Source of the DNA: Blastocatellia bacterium
GTDB lineage: Bacteria; Acidobacteriota; Blastocatellia; Pyrinomonadales; Pyrinomonadaceae
Reading direction: 5' to 3'
DNA length: 5,810 nucleotides
Assembly: GCA_003175865.1 (NCBI GenBank)
Contig: PSRF01000424.1
Coordinates: forward strand, 1-5,810
The notes under the pieces were generated by a model. The model was not told the origin of the DNA, did not search any database, and saw nothing but the letters and a program-made list of their open reading frames with translations. The translations under genes and the position numbers were made by a program. Below, piece after piece: positions 1-5,706 of this stretch (the first letter of the stretch is position 1; every line of letters starts with the position of its first letter).

Positions 1-6
1 AATAAC

Positions 7-34
7 AAAGCGGTGCCAGGCCACCGCACTCCAA
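7..34 (-). repeat. Short hairpin repeat / probable terminator of the response regulator gene
   Basis: Read on the minus strand, this starts with TTGGAGTGCG, forms a hairpin (stem GCGGTG/CACCGC at 10-15 and 22-27, six-base loop) and ends in CGCTTT, followed by the T-rich stretch TTTGTTATT. That is the shape of a weak intrinsic terminator, and it lies 7 bases after the response regulator stop codon. The outer parts, AAAGCG and CGCACTCCAA on the plus strand, are identical to those of the two copies at 5613-5643 and 5676-5706, while the inner hairpin sequence differs. It is therefore a diverged member of the same repeat family. The window edge hides anything further left. Confidence 0.7.
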
Positions 35-41
35 GGAGGGA

Positions 42-422
42 CTATTCGACTCGAGTTGTCGCTCGGGTAAACCTTGCCACAGTCGACATCAACTCTTCAG
101 TCTGAAATGGCTTTGACACGTACGCGCTGAACCCGGCCTCCAACGCTCGCTTTCGTTGTGTATCAGTATGCGCAGTCACAGCCACACAGGGGATCCGGGC
201 TGTGCGGGGATCAGCCCTTAACTCCTTGAAAACCTCCCAACCGTCTAACTGCGGCATCGACAGGTCAACCATGATGAGATCCGGCGGATCTTCCCGAGCC
301 ATATCGAGACATTCCCGGCCGTTTGTAGCTTCGCGAACGACATAGGCGGCAGCTGACAATAAATGTCTCAGCAGCTCGCGATTGTCGTCGTAATCATCAG
401 CAATGAGTATGGTGGGCGACAT
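42..422 (-). CDS. Single-domain response regulator (CheY-like receiver)
   Basis: This 126-residue protein is one complete receiver domain with no output domain. It accepts phosphate from a histidine kinase and should signal by changing its binding to a partner protein in the cytoplasm. Visible landmarks are the acidic pair D9-D10, the phosphoacceptor D53 in the stretch MVDLSMPQLDGWE, the switch residue T83 followed by A84, and the conserved K104-P105. All residues needed for phosphorylation are present. The ATG at 420-422 puts the acidic pair where receivers normally have it; no clear Shine-Dalgarno sequence precedes it. No kinase gene is in the window, so the partner is unknown. The gene is divergent from the GAF-like gene at 750 and is followed at once by a hairpin repeat. 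The family assignment is certain and the pathway is not. Confidence 0.95.
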   Translation of the reverse strand: MSPTILIADDYDDNRELLRHLLSAAAYVVREATNGRECLDMAREDPPDLIMVDLSMPQLDGWEVFKELRADPRTARIPCVAVTAHTDTQRKRALEAGFSAYVSKPFQTEELMSTVARFTRATTRVE

Positions 423-586
423 TTTTGTTTAGTCTTGGGGAACAAGGTCTTATTTACATTACCAGAATGCCTGGGAGTTAGAAAAATAGGCGGAACACCT
501 CTGTACTCCGTGACCAGAAACGCTGAAAACCGTCTGTGTTTGCCCCAGGCTGGACTTGTTCAACGAAGATTCAAAAAAAGGATTTC
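423..586. other. Left part of the divergent intergenic region, no gene seen
   Basis: Together with the promoter and leader entries, this makes up the 327-bp gap between the response regulator and the GAF-like gene. I see no convincing coding region. The minus-strand promoter of the response regulator must lie here or further upstream, but I find no good -35/-10 pair; the sequence TGGTAATGT read on the minus strand is at best a poor extended -10. An A-rich stretch at 571-586 directly precedes the plus-strand promoter and could act as an UP element. Confidence 0.5.
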
Positions 587-616
587 TTGACGAGCTTAAT
601 GCCCGACGTCCATAAT
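587..616 (+). promoter_or_regulatory. Candidate sigma70-type promoter for the GAF / transglycosylase / PEGA-TPR unit
   Basis: TTGACG at 587-592 and CATAAT at 611-616 each match the housekeeping hexamers (TTGACA, TATAAT) at five of six positions and are separated by 18 bases. An A-rich stretch (571-586) lies just upstream. Transcription would begin near 622-624 and give a leader of about 127 bases before the GTG at 750. It is the best promoter-like pair I found in the window. The hexamer rule comes from proteobacterial and Bacillus sigma70 and is assumed to hold here. Confidence 0.6.
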
Positions 617-618
617 CG

Positions 619-729
619 GTTATTGGAGACCACGAGCCCCTACGAGTCTCCGCCTACGTACGGCGTTTACAGCAACCCTGGGTTACAAATACCTACCTGT
701 TAGACCTTGTGGTTCGTCAAACCAATAAC
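619..729 (+). promoter_or_regulatory. Possibly structured 5' leader of the GAF-like gene
   Basis: The leader can close on itself. GTTATTGG (619-626) is the exact reverse complement of CCAATAAC (722-729), which ends 7 bases before the Shine-Dalgarno sequence. Inside are GGAGAC/GTCTCC (625-630 with 646-651), CGCC/GGCG (651-654 with 662-665) and the near-palindrome AACCCTGGGTT (674-684). The first inner stem shares two bases with the outer stem, so the two could be alternatives. It matches no riboswitch or leader class that I know. Short stems like these also arise by chance, so this is a candidate only. Confidence 0.3.
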
Positions 730-736
730 ATTCGAC

Positions 737-742
737 GGAGGA
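737..742 (+). promoter_or_regulatory. Ribosome binding site GGAGGA that fixes the GTG start
   Basis: GGAGGA ends 7 bases before the GTG at 750-752, which is near-ideal spacing. The next in-frame ATG, at 765, would be 22 bases away, so the GTG start is preferred. Confidence 0.85.
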
Positions 743-749
743 ATCTACC

Positions 750-2210
750 GTGGTAAGCGGACAAATGGAAGACAGCTTACGGCATGAAATCGAGAGTTAC
801 GTCGAGGGCCGCCTGAGCGCAATTAAACAGGAATTACTGACTCTTCAGAATCAGTTCAACGAATCCGTGGCGAGCTTGCTCGACCGTCAAAACACGGTGC
901 CAATGGAAGGAAGCTTGGCCACTGCCATTGGCGAACACCTCCGTGCAGCTCAAGAACAAGGCATCGACCTGGCTGCCGCCGAGTCGAGTCGCGCAAAGGC
1001 TTCGAGCGACATGGCGATTGTGAAGGCCGGGATTACTGAGATTAACGAGCAGAATTCACAGGCCGACATCCTGAGGACGCTTGTGAATCGCGCAGCATCG
1101 TTCGCGCCCCGTGTCGCATTTTTTGTCGTTAAGGGCGATCAGGCGAACGGCTGGCGCGGCCGCGGTTTTGAAGGCAGCGTAGGTGATCAGGCCATCCAGC
1201 AAATATCAGTGCCAGTTAGCGCCGACACCGTGCTTGGCAGCGTCGTGAAATCGCTCTCCACCTGGAGTGGCGGTCCCGGTTCTCACGCTGACGATCACCT
1301 GATTCTAAATCGTATTGGCGAAGAGCCGCCGCAACGTGTCGTCGCAGTTCCGCTGACGGTGCGAAACAAACCTGTGGCTGTGTTGTATGCCGACTCCGGT
1401 GGTCTCGATGCAGAGGCAATTAATCTCGAGGCGTTAGAAACATTGGTTCGTGTCTCGGGAATGGGTGTTGAGCTTCTGTCGATGGCGAGTGCCGCTCCCA
1501 AACGTGCCGAAGCACATGCGCCACGTGAGGAACAACCGAGTTACACGCCAACAAGTGAATACGCACAACCCGCTCCAGCTGTAGAACCTTCTGTCCCAAG
1601 CGACAGTGGAGTTGCGGAAAGACCTGTTGGTGAAGACACACTGCGCACACACTACGTGGAGCCTGAAGGCTCGACTCCAGTTGAAGAGCCTCCTCCGGTA
1701 GCAGAAGCACCGGTAGAGTTTCACGATACTGCGCCTTCAACTGAGCAGTCCTCATCACCGTGGTCTATTCCAACGGAATCATCAACGGAACCAGCACCTG
1801 ATTCCTCTTCGATCTGGTCAACAGAACCAGAACCACAAACAACTCCTGCTGAGGCACAGGCACCGACGCCACAACGCCGCCGTTTCAGTCAGGACGCCGA
1901 GTTGCCCGTCGATGTTTCGAGTGATGAAGAGCGGCGGTCACATAACGACGCGAGGCGCTTTGCACGTCTCTTGATTTCCGAGATCAAACTCTACAACGAA
2001 CAGAAAGTAGTCGAGGGACGTTCGGAACACGATCTCTACGATCGATTGCGCGAATACATCGATCGATCTCGAGAGATGTACGACAAGCGAGTCAAACCGG
2101 AAGTAGCTTCGCGTTACGACTACTTCCACGGTGAACTGGTCAACACACTCGCAGAAGGTGACGTTTCCAAGCTCGGTTCGAATTATCCCGGAGCAACCGT
2201 GACAGCATAA
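750..2210 (+). CDS. GAF-like domain protein with long disordered linker and conserved helical C-terminal module
   Basis: This is a 486-residue protein without signal peptide or membrane segment, so probably cytoplasmic. Residues 5-105 are mostly helical and suited to a coiled coil. Residues about 106-245 resemble a GAF fold: an ILRTLVNRAASFAPRVAFFVV strand-helix opening, later the strand pair VVAVPLTVRNKPVAVLYAD, and a closing helix. Residues about 250-390 are rich in Pro, Glu, Ser and Thr and look disordered. Residues 391-486 form a charged helical module (ARRFARLLISEIKLYNEQKV, then DLYDRLREYIDRSREMYDKRV). From memory, similar modules occur at the C-termini of acidobacterial and myxobacterial proteins, some with zinc-ribbon N-termini. 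The protein has no cysteine, so covalent bilin binding, iron-sulfur clusters and cysteine zinc sites are excluded. No catalytic motif is visible. It is probably a sensor or adaptor; the ligand and partner are unknown. The GTG start is set by GGAGGA at 737-742. Confidence 0.8.
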   Translation: MVSGQMEDSLRHEIESYVEGRLSAIKQELLTLQNQFNESVASLLDRQNTVPMEGSLATAIGEHLRAAQEQGIDLAAAESSRAKASSDMAIVKAGITEINEQNSQADILRTLVNRAASFAPRVAFFVVKGDQANGWRGRGFEGSVGDQAIQQISVPVSADTVLGSVVKSLSTWSGGPGSHADDHLILNRIGEEPPQRVVAVPLTVRNKPVAVLYADSGGLDAEAINLEALETLVRVSGMGVELLSMASAAPKRAEAHAPREEQPSYTPTSEYAQPAPAVEPSVPSDSGVAERPVGEDTLRTHYVEPEGSTPVEEPPPVAEAPVEFHDTAPSTEQSSSPWSIPTESSTEPAPDSSSIWSTEPEPQTTPAEAQAPTPQRRRFSQDAELPVDVSSDEERRSHNDARRFARLLISEIKLYNEQKVVEGRSEHDLYDRLREYIDRSREMYDKRVKPEVASRYDYFHGELVNTLAEGDVSKLGSNYPGATVTA

Positions 2211-2241
2211 CTAGTCACTAAGTCTTGCCGGATAACTGAGT

Positions 2242-2249
2242 GGGGGGAG
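2242..2249 (+). promoter_or_regulatory. G-rich ribosome binding site of the transglycosylase gene
   Basis: GGGGGGAG lies just before the GTG at 2253 with only 3 bases between, which is closer than usual. The next in-frame candidate, the ATG at 2328, has no such sequence and would remove most of the signal sequence, so the GTG is favoured. Confidence 0.55.
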
Positions 2250-2252
2250 TTA

Positions 2253-4565
2253 GTGGGAAAACGTCCTCGGTTTCTTTTGTTGTTTCTTGGTGTTGCCGTA
2301 TTGCTCGCGGGATCGATTCCGTTTCTGATGAGCGCGAGCTGTCTTACACGGCAGCAAACCTCCGCCGAACAGGAAGCCTTACAAAATCTCCGCAACATGA
2401 CGCGCGGTGATGTACTGCCTGCAGAAAGTGTGGTCGCGGGCATGGAGTCGAAGTTTGCGGGTACGAAGGCTGAGGCCCTGGCCCGCATTGTTCACGCGCG
2501 AATAAAACTAAACAACAAAGACTACGCAGGTGCCGCTGAACTTCTTAACGCGAAGGTCATTCGCGATCGTACGTCGATCAATGATTATGCATTGTGGATG
2601 CGAGCCAGTGCCTACGAAGACGCCGGTCGCAACATCGAAGCTCGGGCAGTTTACGAACAGCTTTTGCAGGAGGACCCAAGATCCCTTCGTGCACGCGACG
2701 CCGCTTTGCACGTCGCAGGTTTGTTATCAAAGAACAACGAGGTCGCTGCGGTTCCATTAGCCTTAAAGGAGTTTGTTCGGAACGACGACCCGGCTGCGTT
2801 GTTGGCGGCGGCCAAAGCCTACGAACAAACAGGTGACTCAAATCGCGCGCTTGCTTCCTATCGCCGACTGTATTTCTTCTCGCCTGCTTCAGCTGAAAGT
2901 GCGGAAGCTCCAGCCGCAATCACGCGACTCGGATCGACAACTTCACCAGCAAGTCCTGAAGAGGCCATCTCTCGTCCGGACAAACTTTATGCAGCGAAGA
3001 AATTTGGTGATGCTTTACCTGCCTACACTGACGCTTTTGTGAAGTTTCCCGCAACAGCAACTTCCGCGAATCAGCTCAAGAGAGGAATCAGCGCCTACTA
3101 CTCTCGCAAGACTACCGAAGCGGTTACTGCCTTGAGTAGTGTGCCAACTTCCGCTGGGGAGCTTCGTGCAGAAGCACTGTCGTACCTCGCTCAGACTTAC
3201 GCGAAAGCCCGACAATGGGAACAGACACGCTCAACCGTTGAGGAAATGCGTCGCGTGTTTCCCAATAGCAATTTCACTCCGCGCACCTTCGTCGCTGTCG
3301 GACAAATCGCTGAGGATGCAAAAAACACAGTTGACGCATCGTACTTTTTCAAAACTGCGGTTAACTCTTTTTCAGGTTCAGTAGAAGTAGCACAGGCCCA
3401 ATTTGATTTAGCATGGGACGCGCATGACGCTAAGAGCTACAACGACTCATCGCGACAACTGACTGAGCATCTCGCGTACTACGCAGACAAGAACACAGAC
3501 AATCGTGGCCGGGCCGGATACTGGGCCGCGCGCGATTCTGAACGGGCAGGCAAACTCGCGGAGGCACGTGCAATCTATGAAGCGTTACAAGGCCGTTATG
3601 ATGCAAACTGGTACGGTTATCTTGCAAAGCAACGACTAGACATTCTCACCAAGACAACTCCGACGAAAACTTTTGCTCCTGATTCCCTGGTTGGGAGAGC
3701 GGTTGCCAATCTACAAACAGTTACGGTGGCTGAAGAGACGGCTGGCGCCGAGGAGTCCGCTCGAATCGTTAAAGCGGACGAACTTTCAAACGTCGGTCTC
3801 GATGATTGGGGCCTAAAAGAGTTATCAAAGGCTTCAGAGACGGCACCAGACAGTCCGAAAGTAAATCTCGCAACGGCGAAGATCTATCGATTGCAGGAAG
3901 ACAACGTACGGGCGCTTAACACTCTGAAGCGCAGTTATCCCGATTACTCACAGATGAAGCCTGAAGAACTCACGCGCGAAGAGTGGGATGTGTTTTACCC
4001 GCTTGCTTACTGGGACATCATCGTTCAGGAATCACGTGCGCGAAGTTTGGATCCGTATCAAGTGGCCGGGTTGATTCGCCAGGAAACTATTTTCAGCTCC
4101 AAGGCGCGATCATCTGCGAACGCTTATGGCTTGATGCAAGTGTTGGTGCCAACTGGACGACTGACTGCGAAGAAATATGGCGTGAACCGAGAGATTACCG
4201 CGGAGTCGCTTTACGAACCGCGCTTGAACATTCAACTCGGTACTGCGTATCTGCGCGATCAGATCGACAAGTTTGGTCGAATTGAATATGTCGCAGCAGC
4301 GTACAACGCCGGGCCACTGCGAGCCGTACAATGGAAGACGTCATTGCCATCCGACATTGACGAATGGGCAGAAGCAGTGCCGTTCAAAGAGACTCGTGGT
4401 TATGTACAGGGTGTGGTGAGAAATCGTTTGCAATACCTGCGTCTCTATGACGAACAAGGAAATTTCCGATCGAACGTAGGGATTCGAGCCGTGTCCTCGC
4501 CTGCGGCCTCACCAACACAAGATATCCGAAAGCGCCGTGTGACAGGTGAACAGGAAGAAGAGTAA
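2253..4565 (+). CDS. slt: Slt70-type soluble lytic murein transglycosylase, exported, possibly a lipoprotein
   Basis: The 770-residue protein should cleave the MurNAc-GlcNAc bond of peptidoglycan in the periplasm and leave 1,6-anhydroMurNAc ends. Residues 1-30 form an export signal: KRPR, a hydrophobic run (8-26), then SASC. Residues about 35-560 are a long array of TPR-like helical pairs, as in the Slt70 superhelix, including the typical linker GRAGYWAARDSERAGKLAEA (418-437). The catalytic SLT domain covers about 583-735: catalytic E611 in IRQETIF, GLMQV at 626-630, AYNAGP at 683-688, and E713 with Y717 in FKETRGYV. These match family 1 (GH23) enzymes, so it should be active. It is somewhat longer than E. 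coli Slt70 (about 645 residues). A charged 35-residue tail follows the domain. The only cysteine is C30, at the end of the hydrophobic run, but the preceding SAS is a poor lipobox. It lies 42 bp after the GAF-like gene, probably in the same transcript. Confidence 0.93.
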   Translation: MGKRPRFLLLFLGVAVLLAGSIPFLMSASCLTRQQTSAEQEALQNLRNMTRGDVLPAESVVAGMESKFAGTKAEALARIVHARIKLNNKDYAGAAELLNAKVIRDRTSINDYALWMRASAYEDAGRNIEARAVYEQLLQEDPRSLRARDAALHVAGLLSKNNEVAAVPLALKEFVRNDDPAALLAAAKAYEQTGDSNRALASYRRLYFFSPASAESAEAPAAITRLGSTTSPASPEEAISRPDKLYAAKKFGDALPAYTDAFVKFPATATSANQLKRGISAYYSRKTTEAVTALSSVPTSAGELRAEALSYLAQTYAKARQWEQTRSTVEEMRRVFPNSNFTPRTFVAVGQIAEDAKNTVDASYFFKTAVNSFSGSVEVAQAQFDLAWDAHDAKSYNDSSRQLTEHLAYYADKNTDNRGRAGYWAARDSERAGKLAEARAIYEALQGRYDANWYGYLAKQRLDILTKTTPTKTFAPDSLVGRAVANLQTVTVAEETAGAEESARIVKADELSNVGLDDWGLKELSKASETAPDSPKVNLATAKIYRLQEDNVRALNTLKRSYPDYSQMKPEELTREEWDVFYPLAYWDIIVQESRARSLDPYQVAGLIRQETIFSSKARSSANAYGLMQVLVPTGRLTAKKYGVNREITAESLYEPRLNIQLGTAYLRDQIDKFGRIEYVAAAYNAGPLRAVQWKTSLPSDIDEWAEAVPFKETRGYVQGVVRNRLQYLRLYDEQGNFRSNVGIRAVSSPAASPTQDIRKRRVTGEQEEE

Positions 4566-4593
4566 GTCTTGTCTGTAATCTCAGTGCTTCCGT

Positions 4594-4709
4594 GTTTTGT
4601 ACTTTATGCTTAGTTCTGGGGTCGGTGCTTCGTTATGCGTAACTTAATAGCCACAACGAACCTGAGCAACACAAAGAAAGTACAAAGCTCAAAGGACAAA
4701 GTACAAAAC
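4594..4709. repeat. Repeat-like AAAGTACAAA block around the PEGA/TPR gene start
   Basis: AAAGTACAAA occurs twice as a direct repeat (4677-4686 and 4698-4707), in a stretch where CAAAG recurs at 4672, 4683, 4690 and 4697. A 12-base perfect inverted copy lies upstream: GTTTTGTACTTT (4594-4605) against AAAGTACAAAAC (4698-4709). The downstream block is translated as the N-terminal KKVQSSKDKVQNS of the PEGA/TPR protein. It looks like a remnant of a simple repeat that straddles the start of the gene. Confidence 0.5.
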
Positions 4710-5612
4710 AGTCGTTTGCTGAGTTTTGCCTGTCTCGCTCTGATTGGTTTTCCAGCTTTAGTCGTCGCTCAAAAACCAGCAGCTCCACCCGCAGCGCCCG
4801 CACTAACCATTACTACTGAGCCCAATGCCATCATTTGGATCGACGAGATTCGACGCGGCACCACTGACACTTCCGGCAAACTCGCACTAACAAAACTGTT
4901 GCCTGGCCGGCACTCACTTCGGGTTCGCGCCACAGGCTTCAAAGAATCGACATCAGCACTGCTGCCCGGGCGTAAAACGATCTCAGTCAAACTTATCCCT
5001 ACCACTGATCAAGCAGAGTTACTCTTACAACAAGCCGAAACTGCACGCGATGCAGCACGAGATGACGAAGGTCGTCGAAAGGCAATCGAACTTTACGAAC
5101 AGGCTTTGAAGCTTCGCCCGATGCCTGCTGCCCACGTTGGTATGGCGCGTTTGTATATGGATTTGAACGACCTGTCCAAGGCACAGGAGCAGATCGATGC
5201 GGCCAGACGGTTACGCCCGATTTATCCTGAGGCCTCAGCGGTAGAAGGTCGGATAAATCGTGAAGGGGCGTTTACCACTGAAGCAGTCAGTTCTTTTCGG
5301 CGTGCAATTCGAGAAGGTGGTGGTTTTCAGCCGGAAGCACATGTTGGACTTGCGCGTGTTTATGAAGACAAAGGACAGTTTGCTGACGCGGCAATCGAAT
5401 ACAAGAAAGCTATTGATCAATTGTCGGACAGTGAACCGGTGATCTATCAGCTGCTTGGAGCTACGTACGAAAAACTTCAAAAGCCCAAGGAGGCAGTTGC
5501 TGCTTATGAGAAGTACCTGGAGCTCGCTCCAAACGGAAGTTACGCAGCAGCCATTCGCTCAATACTCACTCAACTAAAACGAGAAGCAGCCGGCGAAGAG
5601 ATCATTCCTTAG
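4635..5612 (+). CDS. Exported PEGA-domain and TPR-repeat protein
   Basis: The 325-residue protein carries a signal peptide with an unusually long basic n-region (1-27), a hydrophobic core (about 28-44) and a likely signal peptidase I site after VVA at 45, followed by an Ala/Pro-rich spacer. Residues 57-120 form a PEGA-type beta domain: ITTEPNAIIWIDEIRRGTT, then LLPGRHSLRVRATGF. Residues about 124-300 hold roughly five TPR units, for example RKAIELYEQALKLRP, VGLARVYEDKGQFADAAIEY and KPKEAVAAYEKYLELAPN. PEGA domains are thought to bind other proteins or surface structures, and TPRs mediate protein contacts, so it is probably a periplasmic scaffold; no enzyme motif is present. The ATG at 4635 lacks a clear Shine-Dalgarno sequence, and no better start leaves a usable signal peptide. 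It follows the transglycosylase by 69 bp, and a hairpin repeat begins at the base after its TAG. The exact role is unknown. Confidence 0.85.
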   Translation: MRNLIATTNLSNTKKVQSSKDKVQNSRLLSFACLALIGFPALVVAQKPAAPPAAPALTITTEPNAIIWIDEIRRGTTDTSGKLALTKLLPGRHSLRVRATGFKESTSALLPGRKTISVKLIPTTDQAELLLQQAETARDAARDDEGRRKAIELYEQALKLRPMPAAHVGMARLYMDLNDLSKAQEQIDAARRLRPIYPEASAVEGRINREGAFTTEAVSSFRRAIREGGGFQPEAHVGLARVYEDKGQFADAAIEYKKAIDQLSDSEPVIYQLLGATYEKLQKPKEAVAAYEKYLELAPNGSYAAAIRSILTQLKREAAGEEIIP

Positions 5613-5621
5613 TTTTGGAGT

Positions 5622-5653
5622 GCGCTGACTCTGTCAGCGCTTTCATTCTTTTT
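5622..5653 (+). terminator. Intrinsic terminator of the three-gene plus-strand unit
   Basis: GCGCTGAC (5622-5629), loop TCT, GTCAGCGC (5633-5640), then TTTCATTCTTTTT (5641-5653). The 8-bp perfect GC-rich stem with a T-rich tail lies 9 bases after the PEGA/TPR stop codon. The T tract is interrupted, so termination may be partial. It is part of the repeat. Confidence 0.7.
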
Positions 5654-5672
5654 GATGACAATAACAAATCTG

Positions 5673-5697
5673 AAAAAAGCGCTGACAGAGTCAGCGC
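5673..5697 (-). terminator. Intrinsic terminator of fabH
   Basis: On the minus strand, the 8-bp stem (5690-5697 with 5679-5686, 3-base loop) is followed by six consecutive T (5678-5673). It begins 9 bases after the fabH stop codon. It is the best terminator structure in the window and is formed by the right-hand repeat copy. Confidence 0.8.
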
Positions 5698-5706
5698 ACT
5701 CCAAAA

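Larger units (their letters stand above)
5613..5706. repeat. Pair of hairpin repeats in perfect inverted orientation between convergent genes
   Basis: The arms 5613-5643 and 5676-5706 are exact reverse complements over 31 bases, with a 32-base spacer. Each arm, read outward-in, begins TTTTGGAGTGCG, contains an 8-bp stem (GCGCTGAC/GTCAGCGC) with a 3-base loop, and ends in CGCTTT. The left arm starts directly after the TAG of the PEGA/TPR gene and the right arm directly after the TGA of fabH. The arrangement resembles paired REP elements (BIMEs) of enterobacteria, although the sequence is unrelated. A third, diverged single copy is at 7-34. Confidence 0.9.

Noticed and set aside
363..590. Plus-strand open frame of 75 codons overlapping the start of the response regulator gene
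   Set aside because: It begins inside a certain gene on the other strand, has no ribosome binding site and its peptide resembles nothing recognisable.
442..710. Nine-base inverted match ACAAGGTCT (442-450) and AGACCTTGT (702-710), near both divergent genes, as a possible operator pair
   Set aside because: A perfect 9-base match somewhere in a 327-bp region is not rare by chance, and neither site is itself palindromic.
1420..1758. Minus-strand open frames across the linker region of the GAF-like gene
   Set aside because: They are antisense shadows of a compositionally biased coding region, with no start signals and low-complexity peptides.
765..2210. Alternative ATG start for the GAF-like gene at 765
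   Set aside because: The GGAGGA at 737-742 is ideally spaced for the GTG at 750 and too far from 765.
2219..4571. TAAGTCTTG at 2219-2227 and again at 4563-4571, near the ends of two successive genes
   Set aside because: Only nine bases agree, the flanks are unrelated and one copy includes the stop codon; most likely coincidence.
4566..4634. Separate promoter for the PEGA/TPR gene in the 69-bp gap
   Set aside because: TATGCT at 4605-4610 could be a -10 but no -35 lies at a suitable distance, so I prefer read-through from upstream.
5613..5706. CRISPR array or transposon ends as an explanation of the inverted repeats
   Set aside because: There are only two copies here, they are inverted rather than direct, the 32-base spacer contains no gene, and no target-site duplication is seen.
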